Positions 43,651-51,777 of a stretch of 64,000 bases of DNA are shown one piece after another. The first letter of the stretch is position 1, and every line of letters starts with the position of its first letter. The notes beneath the pieces are model-generated. The model saw nothing but the letters and a program-made list of their open reading frames with translations, did no database searches and was not told the DNA's origin. The DNA is taken from contig JAPOVA010000008.1 in the NCBI GenBank assembly GCA_026708385.1, positions 28,635 to 92,634 on the forward strand, given 5' to 3'. The DNA is from Simkaniaceae bacterium (GTDB lineage: Bacteria; Chlamydiota; Chlamydiia; Chlamydiales; Simkaniaceae). The position numbers and the translations under genes were made by a program.

Positions 43651-44085
43651 CTACTCCGCAGGATCTATCGCTTCGAAATCGCCTACCCGTCGCAACCTCT
43701 CATTTTGCTCGTGCAACCACCCCACTCGCCGTTCGAGACCCTCTGCTTGCCTACGATAACCGCTCATCCGACTCTCGATATCGCTTATCCGATCCACGCA
43801 ATCGCATATTCGCCGTTCGAGATCCCTCATGCGCTCATCACAATCTCCCCCCTCCCCCGGCTCGTTCTCGAGATCTCTCATCTGCCTACCGAGATCTCTT
43901 AGTTGCCTACCGAGATCCTCTATCTGCTTTGCGCAAACGTTGCCGTGCTCTCCGAGCTTCCCTACTTGCCTCACGCAATCGTTCATTACTTGCACACCGC
44001 AACTCCTTTCGGAGTGCGACGACGATCCGCCATCTTGCACACGCAGACGACCGGACCCCGAATCGAGCACAAAAGAATGAGCCAT
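43651..44085 (-). CDS. Cys-containing coiled-coil protein, shorter relative
   Basis: The predicted protein has 144 residues starting MAHSFVLDSGSGRL after a gaaggaggtacgggggct region. From about residue 33 the sequence is a helical, heptad-like series, QIEDLGRQLRDLGRQMRDLE then RMRDLERRICDCVDRISDI, in the same style as 41742-43031, with Cys at regular places. The near repeat DLGRQ(L/M)RDLGRQ/RDLE is notable. It ends at 43651 without the Gly-rich tail of the long protein. No membrane segment or signal peptide. Function unknown. Confidence 0.65.
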   Translation of the reverse strand: MAHSFVLDSGSGRLRVQDGGSSSHSERSCGVQVMNDCVRQVGKLGEHGNVCAKQIEDLGRQLRDLGRQMRDLENEPGEGGDCDERMRDLERRICDCVDRISDIESRMSGYRRQAEGLERRVGWLHEQNERLRRVGDFEAIDPAE

Positions 44086-44172
44086 AGCCCCCGTACCTCC
44101 TTCTAAACTAACTCTACGCACGCGACGACACATCGGTCGCCTCGCGCACGCGCACATCCCGCCGGATCCGGA

Positions 44173-44400
44173 TTACCACACACAGGCAACCGGCCACATA
44201 CCCCGACCGGCACGCCGCACCTCCTCCCTTTTCAAATGCCCCGTTGCCCCGTCCCGGAGATCGTCCGTCCGTTTACCGAAATCTTCCGATTGTTGCCCGT
44301 GACCGCGCACCGGCCTCTCGACATCTTTCACTTTCAACTGCCCGTCACGACCTTCCTCACCGGGCACCGGAGGCCACCACGGTTCACCCGATCGGTAAAC
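44173..44400 (-). pseudogene. Relic of a coiled-coil family gene
   Basis: A minus-strand frame contains KVKDVERPVRGHGQQSEDFGKRTDDLRDG broken here in two halves (first 14 then the rest), resembling the charged units of 43651-44085, but without a start and ribosome-binding site. The sequence before it resembles the promoter regions of the relatives. Confidence 0.4.
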
Positions 44401-44470
44401 TCCCACCCCCCGGTTCCGTCCGGCTCGCACGCCCGTTCCGGCAAATCGTACACGACGACACGATATACGA

Positions 44471-45010
44471 TCAAGCACGGAGATGACGGCGCACGAAACC
44501 GTACGGGCAAAGTCCGACCCCCCCACCTGCTCTCGAATGCTCGTCCGAAGGCCACCCCGGAACCGTTTTTGTCACAAGCATGGAAGGGAATCCTACACAA
44601 CGATCAGCCCCACACACGGCGACAACCACTTTTTTCTCCACGAATGTAGTTCGGCCGGTCGTTGAGGAGAGATGGGTACCCGCTCGGCGTGCTTGGGGTG
44701 CGGTACGGTCCTGCGCGTGGTCGGCACGGTAGTGCGACCGGTCATCGGATGTTCTCATATCGGCGGTTTCGGGATGTGGTTTGTGGTAGAGGGAGCGAGA
44801 AGAGGAATCGTACCTTCGATCGTTGCGTTGCAATCGGACATTAGTGACACTACCCGTCACCATTAGCGCATTTTTTCTTGTTGATGTACCGGGGCTCGGT
44901 CGCGGGAGAAGAGGCTCCGAACCGGTAATCACACGGAGGTGTGTAGAGAGCCCGGAAAACGAAGAACCGACCACAAGAGCCGACAGCATTAAAGAAAGTT
45001 CTTTACGCAT
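44471..45010 (-). other. Frame with signal-peptide-like start, opposite a candidate gene
   Basis: The ATG at 45010 has an excellent gaagaggaggtc ribosome-binding site and starts MRKELSLMLSALVVGSSFSG, which looks like a Sec signal peptide. The first 45 or so residues are plausible coding sequence. Beyond that, the frame (179 codons in all) runs antisense to the candidate gene at 44672-44866 and reads like noncoding sequence. It may be the 5' end of a broken exported-protein gene. Confidence 0.3.
44672..44866 (+). CDS. Small NxVAxPV-family protein
   Basis: The predicted protein has 64 residues starting MGTRSACLGCGTVLRVVG after a gttgaggagag ribosome-binding site. GTVVRPVIG (17-25) is a variant of the family motif, followed by IGGFGMWFVVEGARRGIVP and VALQSDISDTTRHH. 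From the motif on it aligns with 8305-8556 at about two thirds identity by eye. The Met-Gly-Thr start is shared with 1121 and 3114. It appears to be an intact short copy 36 kb from its relative. Confidence 0.5.
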   Translation: MGTRSACLGCGTVLRVVGTVVRPVIGCSHIGGFGMWFVVEGARRGIVPSIVALQSDISDTTRHH

Positions 45011-45157
45011 GACCTCCTCTTCGCCACAAGGCAAGTAGTCCGCGGTGTGGTATCATCTTGCGTAAGATTTTATGAAGAAGCCTTTTATTGTGACTCCGCA
45101 GGCGAGGTGACGGCCTCCATAGTGATTCCGGAGTTTGTTTTTTTCGGCAACTGTCCG
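44867..45157. other. No gene seen on the plus strand
   Basis: The segment holds the possible start of a minus-strand exported protein at 45010 and the region before the MSC-family promoter at 45158. Nothing else was found. Confidence 0.35.
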
Positions 45158-45186
45158 TTGCCACCAAAGTTCGTATGTGCTACCCT
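45158..45186 (+). promoter_or_regulatory. Promoter of MSC-family gene (TTGCCA-N17-TACCCT)
   Basis: TTGCCA (45158-45163) and TACCCT (45181-45186), 17 bases apart, end 33 bases before the ATG at 45220. The TACCCT -10 is the same as at 14042 and 14711. Confidence 0.6.
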
Positions 45187-45219
45187 CTCCCGGTCGAAAC
45201 CCACCCTTAGGAGGAGAAG

Positions 45220-45948
45220 ATGTCTTGTTTTGGCTGTTGCAAAGGTTCACGGAGCGGTTCTCCGGCCGAGATTGTCGGAGAACGGGAAACAAAATGTACC
45301 TTTTTGGGGGAGGATGTTTCCGAGAGAATTATGGGTATGGTCGGAGATGCGTTTGACCCCGACGATAAGCCTCTCTCCATAGCAGTTCCCGCCGAGGGAC
45401 GTACAATGGCGCTCTGTCAATGTACCTTTTTGGGGGAGGATGTTTCCGAGAGAATTATGGGTATGGTCAGAGGTACGTTTGACCCCGACGATAAGCTTCT
45501 CTCCATAGCAGTTCCCGCCAAGGGACGTACGATGGTGTTCTGTCAGCGGTCCGGTAGCTATGTCCGGCAAGGTGCATCGAAACTACCTGCTCGGGTTGCC
45601 ACGCCGTCGCTACCGCCTGAGGACGGACTCGCACCCGTTCCGGGGAGCGACGAACCTCTTGCCGAGGCGGGACGAGAAAAATTCTCTGCCGAGAAGCCGG
45701 CGTCGACAAATCCGGAGACACAGGATGTGGATGGGCGGACCGAGACTTCGGCCACGAATCGGCCTCCCGTTCCCGTCGCACCACCTACCGTTCCGTGTAC
45801 CGAAGGGGAAGGGATCGGTCAGTCCGAGAATACGGTAGTCAACGAAGGTGGTCGGGTAGATGCCCTTACCATAGGTGTGTTGAAGCGCAGTGAGGTCGAG
45901 GCTTTGAAAGCCTTAGTCAAGCAGTTTGTCCGAGACAACTCGGCTTGA
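45220..45948 (+). CDS. MSC-family candidate effector with internal duplication
   Basis: The predicted protein has 242 residues starting MSCFGCCKGSRSGSPAEIV after taggaggagaag. It has three cysteines in the first seven residues. The block TFLGEDVSERIMGMV ... AVPAEGRTMALCQC occurs twice in tandem (about 26-67 and 68-109), where relatives have one RCPFPxExVSERI ... VLYQQ unit. After that come a Pro-rich linker (NRPPVPVAPPTVPCTEGEG) and a C-terminal helix ending LKALVKQFVRDNSA, equivalent to the ends at 14747 and the frameshifted 13253-14011. Promoter and neighbour order match the copies in the first island. Function unknown. Confidence 0.7.
   Translation: MSCFGCCKGSRSGSPAEIVGERETKCTFLGEDVSERIMGMVGDAFDPDDKPLSIAVPAEGRTMALCQCTFLGEDVSERIMGMVRGTFDPDDKLLSIAVPAKGRTMVFCQRSGSYVRQGASKLPARVATPSLPPEDGLAPVPGSDEPLAEAGREKFSAEKPASTNPETQDVDGRTETSATNRPPVPVAPPTVPCTEGEGIGQSENTVVNEGGRVDALTIGVLKRSEVEALKALVKQFVRDNSA
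45295..45546. repeat. Two tandem 126-bp units inside a gene
   Basis: 45295-45420 and 45421-45546 are near-identical, both starting tgtacctttttggggg. Each encodes 42 residues, so the frame is kept. Few substitutions separate the units, which indicates a recent duplication. Confidence 0.9.
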
Positions 45949-46047
45949 GACGGTCTAAGAAATCCGCTACCGGGCAAGGTGACAAACCTTTTCGTGAATA
46001 CGACGCGTCCTCCGTGGATAGTGGCTTCTCTTTCCCGGAGCAGGGGA

Positions 46048-46161
46048 GTGTCGGTCTCCGTTGTTTTCTCAAGCTCGAGGCTGACGATGCGCCCGACCCG
46101 AAGGGGGTCGTCCGTTGGCGAACCCTTCCGGGGGATATCTAAGGACGTGCGGAAGAAGTGA
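46048..46161 (+). pseudogene. Relic of the small hydrophobic partner gene
   Basis: About 100 bases after the MSC gene a frame starting at a GTG (46048) reads VSVSVVFSSSRLTMRPT, matching MPVVFLTSRLTMPRV of 15645-15890. The following sequence has diverged and lacks the hydrophobic segment before the stop at 46161. The spacer also retains the conserved gacaaaccttttcgtg element. Confidence 0.55.
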
Positions 46162-46271
46162 GACTGTTGCAATCCTCCGACGAACCGCAGTCCTCACTCG
46201 ATCTCATCGTGGACATCCTCGAGTGCAAACACCCGTCTTGTCCCACTAAGAGAGCGCTCGTCCCGATCCGT

Positions 46272-46697
46272 TCATTGAGGAGTCGGACACCTTCGATCTT
46301 CCGGTTCCCGGTCTTCCGGTTCCCGATCTTCCGGTTCCTGATCTCTAATATCGGCACGAGCCTTGATAATTCCCACCATAAGACCGAGGGCAGCTCCCAT
46401 TACGATACCCCTCTGTATATATGATATTGTCGGAACTACCTTATCAATGATTGTTTCCGATATGCCTCCGCTTCGCAAAACGATTGCCTTCACTCCGGCC
46501 CCCATACATAGCTTCGTCACACCGCCGAGCCCTCCTCCTAAAGTGGCACAGACCACCACACTCCTGATTATCCGCCCTCGGACAGCGAGAACCTTCCGTA
46601 CGGTCTCTCCGATAGTGGAGGGCGATAGCGTTCGCACATGGTCGGGGGAACGGATAGCCGTTCCGTTGTTTTCTAAAGCTTGTGATGAAGTTGCCAT
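46272..46697 (-). CDS. Inc-like protein with EPEDR repeat tail
   Basis: The predicted protein has 141 residues. The ATG at 46697 follows aaggagaaaacaat and gives MATSSQALENNGTAI. Hydrophobic segments lie near 51-71 (VVVCATLGGGLGGVTKLCMGA) and 97-115 (RGIVMGAALGLMVGIIKA), with a polar loop between them. The C-terminus carries three perfect EPEDR units (15-bp repeats at about 46295-46340) and ends CPTPQ. The bilobed plan suggests an inclusion-membrane protein with a short charged tail, though the loop is longer than in most Inc hairpins. No close relative occurs in the window. Confidence 0.65.
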   Translation of the reverse strand: MATSSQALENNGTAIRSPDHVRTLSPSTIGETVRKVLAVRGRIIRSVVVCATLGGGLGGVTKLCMGAGVKAIVLRSGGISETIIDKVVPTISYIQRGIVMGAALGLMVGIIKARADIRDQEPEDREPEDREPEDRRCPTPQ

Positions 46698-47050
46698 ATT
46701 GTTTTCTCCTTGTTTCCTAACCCAACTACACTTTACGACAAAAACGTTATTTGTTGCAACTGAAATAAAGTATGATACAAAAAATTCACCCCATACAAAA
46801 GAAAGACTCATACGTCATTATCTCAACGGAAGAGAAACGAAGCTCCACCTTCAGCCGAACCAAAGGAGGGAAATACGGCCAACAACCTTTCGGGGACAAA
46901 TCAAAAAATCGGTGACCGGGGCCTTCCCTTCCGGCTCTTCCACACCCCTTTCCCGTGGCCGTAATCCGACCCTAACGGCCCCTGTGTTTAAGGGAGGGGG
47001 GTCGTTATGCCTTTCCGGAGCCGATTGCATTTAAGAAAAGATGTGTCACT
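46698..47050. other. No gene seen
   Basis: Upstream region of the Inc-like gene and downstream region of the frame at 47051-47566. Positions 46740-46800 are AT-rich and may include the promoter of the former. Confidence 0.4.
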
Positions 47051-47566
47051 TTATCCGGTAGATGCACGCCCTATGCGTTCCCCCGCTTCGTCTCCGCTTT
47101 TGCTCGATTCTCGACGAACTTTTTCAAAGGGAACAGCTTCCTCCACGTGACGAGAAGAAAGGAGACCGGATTTTCTCTCATAGAGAACTTCTTCGACCGC
47201 CAAAGCCACATCCCTCTCCCTTTCCGAAAGTCCGAAACATCTCTCTTCCGGAGGTAGAATCTTCTCGTACCCTTCGTAGAACACCCGTTGCATTTCCCCG
47301 TCGATTTCCCCCGCTATCCGGAGATCCTCCGCATCCTCAGGAGAGAGGTTCGGTGCAACGGAAGGCTCTGTCCGATCGGGTAGGCGAAACGCACAAATGT
47401 CGTTCGCATGCAACACGTATTCGAGTAGAGACCCTCTCTTCCCGAGGCGTTGGGCGGGGCGGGTGAGTCTTTTCCCGATACATATATATCGTTGGATGTT
47501 GCGGAGGGGATATGTCCTAAATGGGTATAAACTCGTGACGATGTCCCGATCCGTTAAGTCGATCAA
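47051..47566 (-). CDS. Hypothetical protein overlapping the rpoC stop
   Basis: The frame has 171 codons if started at a TTG that overlaps the rpoC stop (TTGA); an internal ATG near residue 92 is an alternative. The second half is acidic and helical (ERERDVALAVEEVLYE, EEAVPFEKVRRES), the first half basic and aromatic (RNIQRYICIGKRLTRPAQR). There is no signal peptide or membrane segment and no family was recognised. Its tight coupling to rpoC favours translation, but the start is weak. Confidence 0.4.
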   Translation of the reverse strand: MIDLTDRDIVTSLYPFRTYPLRNIQRYICIGKRLTRPAQRLGKRGSLLEYVLHANDICAFRLPDRTEPSVAPNLSPEDAEDLRIAGEIDGEMQRVFYEGYEKILPPEERCFGLSERERDVALAVEEVLYERKSGLLSSRHVEEAVPFEKVRRESSKSGDEAGERIGRASTG

Positions 47567-50500
47567 TAGCTTGAAAAGGCGAAGTCCAGGATATCTTCCT
47601 CTTCCGTTTCCACGAATCTCTTGACCCGTTTTCGGTAGTCGTGAAACCCGGTACCGCCGGGGATCATGTGACCCATGATCAGATTCGCTTTGAAGTCGAG
47701 CAGGTAATCTCCCTTCCCCTCACAGGCAGCATCGGTGAGTACGCGAGTCGTCTCTTGGAAAGAGGCTGCGGAAACAAACGATTCGGTTCCGAGAGAGGCT
47801 TTCGTGATTCCCAAAAGTACGGGAGCTGCCTGTGCGGGCTTGCCTCCCTCGTCAATCACCCTGCCGTTCTGTTCGTGAAATACCTTCTTGTCCACATTTT
47901 CCCCGTAGAGGAAAATAGCATCACCCGGATCGGTGACACGCACCTTTTGCAACATCTGTCTGACAATGATCTCGATATGTTTATCGTTGATATCGACCCC
48001 CTGCAACCGGTACACCTCCTGTACCTGATTAACCAGATACTTCTGCAACTCTCTTACGCCACATACATCGAGAATCTCCTGAGGCACCACCAACCCGTCG
48101 GTGAGCTGTTGCCCCTTGACGACGTTGTCCCCCCTCTGCACCACAAGGTGTTTGGAAAGGGGAATCAGGTGTTCCTCTTCCATACCCGTATCCTCATCTC
48201 GAACGGCTACGATCCTCTTGTTCTTCTGCACCCCCTTAAAGTCCACCACCCCTTCGAGTTTCGCAATTTCGGCGGCATCCCTGGGACGACGCGCTTCGAA
48301 AAGCTCGGCCACCCGGGGCAATCCCCCCGTAATATCCTTTGTCTTGATTGCTCCCCGAGGCAACCTGGCCAACACCTCTCCGGCATCCACCTCCTGTCCT
48401 TCATCGACCGAGATCAACGCTCCCGAAGGGATCGCATAGGTTCCCACGAGTTTCTCATACTGCGCATCGGCGTAGATTACGATCTGAGGGTGCAACTCCC
48501 CCCTGTGCTGACGTACGACGAGTTCCGTCTGACCCGTTTGCTTGTTGATGTCGCGGAACGTGGAAATCCCCTCGACGAGATCCTCATACTTCACAAAGCC
48601 CGGTTTCTCACAGATGATCGGCACGTTGTGCTCCTCCCAATGTCCTATCCGGTCCCTTTCCTCCACCTTGACCCCGTCGTCCAATCGAATTTGCGTACCC
48701 AACTCCACCTGATAGGTCTGCAAGGGTTCGATCGACTTGGTACTCAGCAACTTTTTATACTCTTCCAAGGTCCGTCCTTCATCGCGTACCACATGCAAAA
48801 AGCCGTTCTTATTCAGGGCCAGGTAGACCCCCTCCCTGTTTTTCACCGTACGTAAGTCCATGTAGACCAGTATACCGCCGTGCTCGGCAACGAGATCCGG
48901 TACGGCGTGCGCAGCGGCAATCCCCCCGAGGTGGAAGGTTCTCATCGTCAGCTGCGTACCCGGCTCACCGATCGATTGCGCCGCAATGATTCCGACCGCC
49001 TCGCCGTGGGCTACGAAGCGTCCGTTGGCCAAATTGATCCCGTAACACTTGGAACAAACACCCCGTCCGGTCTCGCACGTCAGCGTAGAGCGAATCAGCA
49101 CCGTCTCAATCCCCGCATCATCGATTGCGGCAGCCTGATGTACCGTCAACACATCGTTCGCACGGGCAAGCACCTTGGTCCTGTCCCCGGGCATATAGAC
49201 ATCCTCACAAACCGTACGACCATAAATCCGATCCCTGATCGGTAAGAGTTCCTCCTGTCCTTGCTTGATCGCCGCCACCTCGATGCCGTTCAAGGTACCG
49301 CAATCATCTTCCGTGACGAGAACATCTTGTGCCACATCAACGAGACGACGGGTCAGATATCCCGAATCGGCCGTCTTGAGAGCCGTATCGGCAAGCCCCT
49401 TACGTGCACCGTGAGAGGAGATGAAGAATTCGAGTACGCTCAAACCCTCTCGGAATCCGGAGGTAATCGGAGATTCGATGATCTCCCCCGAAGGCTTTGC
49501 CATCAACCCCCTGAGCGCACCAAGTTGCTTTACCTGCGACTTATTCCCCCTCGCTCCCGAATCCATCATCATGTAAAGGGGGTTGAGGATCGTGCCGTCC
49601 GGTTTGCTCATCTCTCGGAAGAGGAGATCGGCAAGAATCTCCGTAACGTCGGTCCAAATACTGATGATCTTGGAACGCCGTTCTCCCTCGGTGATGATCC
49701 CGTCTTCGTATTGCTTGATCACAACGGAAACCTTCTCCTGGGTCTCCTCCAAGATCTTACGCTTCTCTTCGGGAATGCATACGTCCTTAATCCCCATGGA
49801 GGGGGCCGCCTTCGTAGCCTGAGCAAATCCCAACCTTTTCAGATCGTCCAAAAAGCGTACGCACGCCTCAAGACCCACCTTCTTGTAGGCCGAGAGGACG
49901 AGCTCGCTCATCTTCTCCTTACGGAGCGCGTAGTTTTGGAAACCCAACTCATCCGGAACGATGGTATTGAAAATCACCCGTCCCGGGGTGGTCTCGATAA
50001 TCCCTCCGGGCAACCGGAGCTTGATCTTTTCGTGTACGTGTAGCCCCTGACCCGGGTCGTCGACCCGTTCCCCTTCTTCAAAGCGCCTCTCATTCCTGTT
50101 ATAGCCCTCTCCCCCGTACAGGGCCAAGAGGACCTCCTCGGTCGACCCGAAGACGCGTACCTTCCTTCCGTACTCCTCCGGAAGGTAAAGGGGATCGTGC
50201 ATGAGATAGTAGAGACCGAGAATCATATCTCGGGAAGGGACCGCAGCGGGTTTACCCGACGAGGGAAGGAAGATGTTGTCGGGTGCCATCATGAGCAGTT
50301 TCGCTTCCAGCTGCGCTTCCACGGAGAGTGGCACGTGGACCGCCATCTGGTCCCCGTCAAAATCGGCATTGAAGGCGGTACAGACGAGCGGATGAATCCG
50401 GATCGCTCCCCCCTCGATCAGAACCGGCTCAAATGCCTGTATCCCCAGTCTGTGCAGGGTGGGCGCCCGGTTCAGAAGAACGGGGTGCCCCTTGATGATC

Positions 50501-51729
50501 TCTTCCAAAACATCCCAAACCTTCGGATCTCCTTTCTGAATCATCTTCTTGGCCGAACGAATGGTGTAGACCAAACCACATGCTTTGAGACGCTTGACGA
50601 TGAAGGGTTCGAAAAGCTCCAAGGCCATCTTCTTCGGCAAACCACACTGGTTAAACTTCAACTCGGGACCGACGATAATGACGGAGCGACCGGAATAGTC
50701 GACCCTCTTACCGAGTAGATTCTGCCGGAATCGGCCCTGCTTCCCCTTGAGCATCTCCGAAAGGGCCTTAAGAGGGCGGTTGCCCGCCCCCATCACGGGA
50801 TGACCGTGCCTCCCGTTGTCGAAAAGAGCATCAACCGCCTCCTGTAACATCCGCTTTTCATTCCGGATGATCACATCGGGCGTTTTGAGCTTCAGAATCG
50901 CCTTGAGCCGGTTATTTCTGTTGATCACACGTCGATAGAGGTCATTGAGATCGGAGGTAGCGAAACGTCCTCCGTCCAGGGGGACGAGGGGACGCAAATC
51001 CGGAGGAATCACCGGAATGCATGCAATGACCATCCAGTCCGGCTTGTTGGGCGAGGAGGTAAAGCTCTCGACGATCTTCAACCTCCTGGCCAACTTCATG
51101 CGCACTTGCATGGAGCGGGTCTTTCGGAGTTTTTCCTTCAACTCCCCGATCAAAGAGAGGAGATCCTCTTTTTCCAAAAGCTCCCGGATAGCATCTCCTC
51201 CCATATTGGCCGAAAAGGAGTTCAAACCCCACTTCTCCTGCGCTTCGCGAAACTCGATATCGTTGAGTAACTGCTTTTTTTCCAACGTGGTCGTTCCGGG
51301 ATCGATTACGACATACTCCTCGTAGTAGATGATCCGCTCCAGATCGGCAACCGACATTCCCAAGATATTGCCCACACGGGAAGGTTGCGTCTTGAAAAAC
51401 CAAATATGTACGACGGGCACGGCAAGCTCGATATGTGCCATCCGTTCACGACGTACCTTGGCCAAGGTCACCTCAACACCACATCGATCACAGATGATTC
51501 CCTTATGCTTGATTTTCTTATATTTACCACAGGCACACTCCCAATCGCGAGTCGGACCGAAGATCTTTTCACAAAAAAGACCCCCCTTCTCCGGTTTGAA
51601 GGTCCGGTAATTGATCGTCTCCGGCTTTTTAATCTCTCCACGAGACCACTCGTTCCGGATCACGTCATCCGACGCAATCTTGATGCTCAGCTTATCAAAC
51701 TCGGAACTCTGAAACTCTTCTTCGTGCAT
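47563..51729 (-). CDS. rpoC: DNA-directed RNA polymerase subunit beta'
   Basis: The predicted protein has 1388 residues. The N-terminal zinc ribbon CACGKYKKIKHKGIICDRC is present near 65-83. The catalytic NADFDGDQMAVH with three Mg-binding aspartates lies at about 454-465. A second zinc site, CETGRGVCSKCYG, and the trigger-loop region with GEPGTQLTMRTFHLGG follow. Length is normal for Chlamydiae. The ATG at 51729 lies 48 bases after the rpoB stop. It is the last gene of the ribosomal-protein/RNA polymerase operon. Confidence 0.98.
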   Translation of the reverse strand: MHEEEFQSSEFDKLSIKIASDDVIRNEWSRGEIKKPETINYRTFKPEKGGLFCEKIFGPTRDWECACGKYKKIKHKGIICDRCGVEVTLAKVRRERMAHIELAVPVVHIWFFKTQPSRVGNILGMSVADLERIIYYEEYVVIDPGTTTLEKKQLLNDIEFREAQEKWGLNSFSANMGGDAIRELLEKEDLLSLIGELKEKLRKTRSMQVRMKLARRLKIVESFTSSPNKPDWMVIACIPVIPPDLRPLVPLDGGRFATSDLNDLYRRVINRNNRLKAILKLKTPDVIIRNEKRMLQEAVDALFDNGRHGHPVMGAGNRPLKALSEMLKGKQGRFRQNLLGKRVDYSGRSVIIVGPELKFNQCGLPKKMALELFEPFIVKRLKACGLVYTIRSAKKMIQKGDPKVWDVLEEIIKGHPVLLNRAPTLHRLGIQAFEPVLIEGGAIRIHPLVCTAFNADFDGDQMAVHVPLSVEAQLEAKLLMMAPDNIFLPSSGKPAAVPSRDMILGLYYLMHDPLYLPEEYGRKVRVFGSTEEVLLALYGGEGYNRNERRFEEGERVDDPGQGLHVHEKIKLRLPGGIIETTPGRVIFNTIVPDELGFQNYALRKEKMSELVLSAYKKVGLEACVRFLDDLKRLGFAQATKAAPSMGIKDVCIPEEKRKILEETQEKVSVVIKQYEDGIITEGERRSKIISIWTDVTEILADLLFREMSKPDGTILNPLYMMMDSGARGNKSQVKQLGALRGLMAKPSGEIIESPITSGFREGLSVLEFFISSHGARKGLADTALKTADSGYLTRRLVDVAQDVLVTEDDCGTLNGIEVAAIKQGQEELLPIRDRIYGRTVCEDVYMPGDRTKVLARANDVLTVHQAAAIDDAGIETVLIRSTLTCETGRGVCSKCYGINLANGRFVAHGEAVGIIAAQSIGEPGTQLTMRTFHLGGIAAAHAVPDLVAEHGGILVYMDLRTVKNREGVYLALNKNGFLHVVRDEGRTLEEYKKLLSTKSIEPLQTYQVELGTQIRLDDGVKVEERDRIGHWEEHNVPIICEKPGFVKYEDLVEGISTFRDINKQTGQTELVVRQHRGELHPQIVIYADAQYEKLVGTYAIPSGALISVDEGQEVDAGEVLARLPRGAIKTKDITGGLPRVAELFEARRPRDAAEIAKLEGVVDFKGVQKNKRIVAVRDEDTGMEEEHLIPLSKHLVVQRGDNVVKGQQLTDGLVVPQEILDVCGVRELQKYLVNQVQEVYRLQGVDINDKHIEIIVRQMLQKVRVTDPGDAIFLYGENVDKKVFHEQNGRVIDEGGKPAQAAPVLLGITKASLGTESFVSAASFQETTRVLTDAACEGKGDYLLDFKANLIMGHMIPGGTGFHDYRKRVKRFVETEEEDILDFAFSSY

Positions 51730-51777
51730 GAACCTCTCCGGGGGATCTTATCTCTTATTGTTTCGTAACGAACCGGT

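Noticed and set aside
42150..43902. Plus-strand open frames of 298 and 429 codons
   Set aside because: They lie opposite the coiled-coil gene, whose strand has a strong ribosome-binding site, a promoter and heptad-like periodicity. The plus frames read as low-complexity Pro/Ser/Leu sequence.
48880..50043. Plus-strand frames opposite rpoC and rpoB
   Set aside because: They are shadows of conserved genes; long antisense frames are expected at this base composition.
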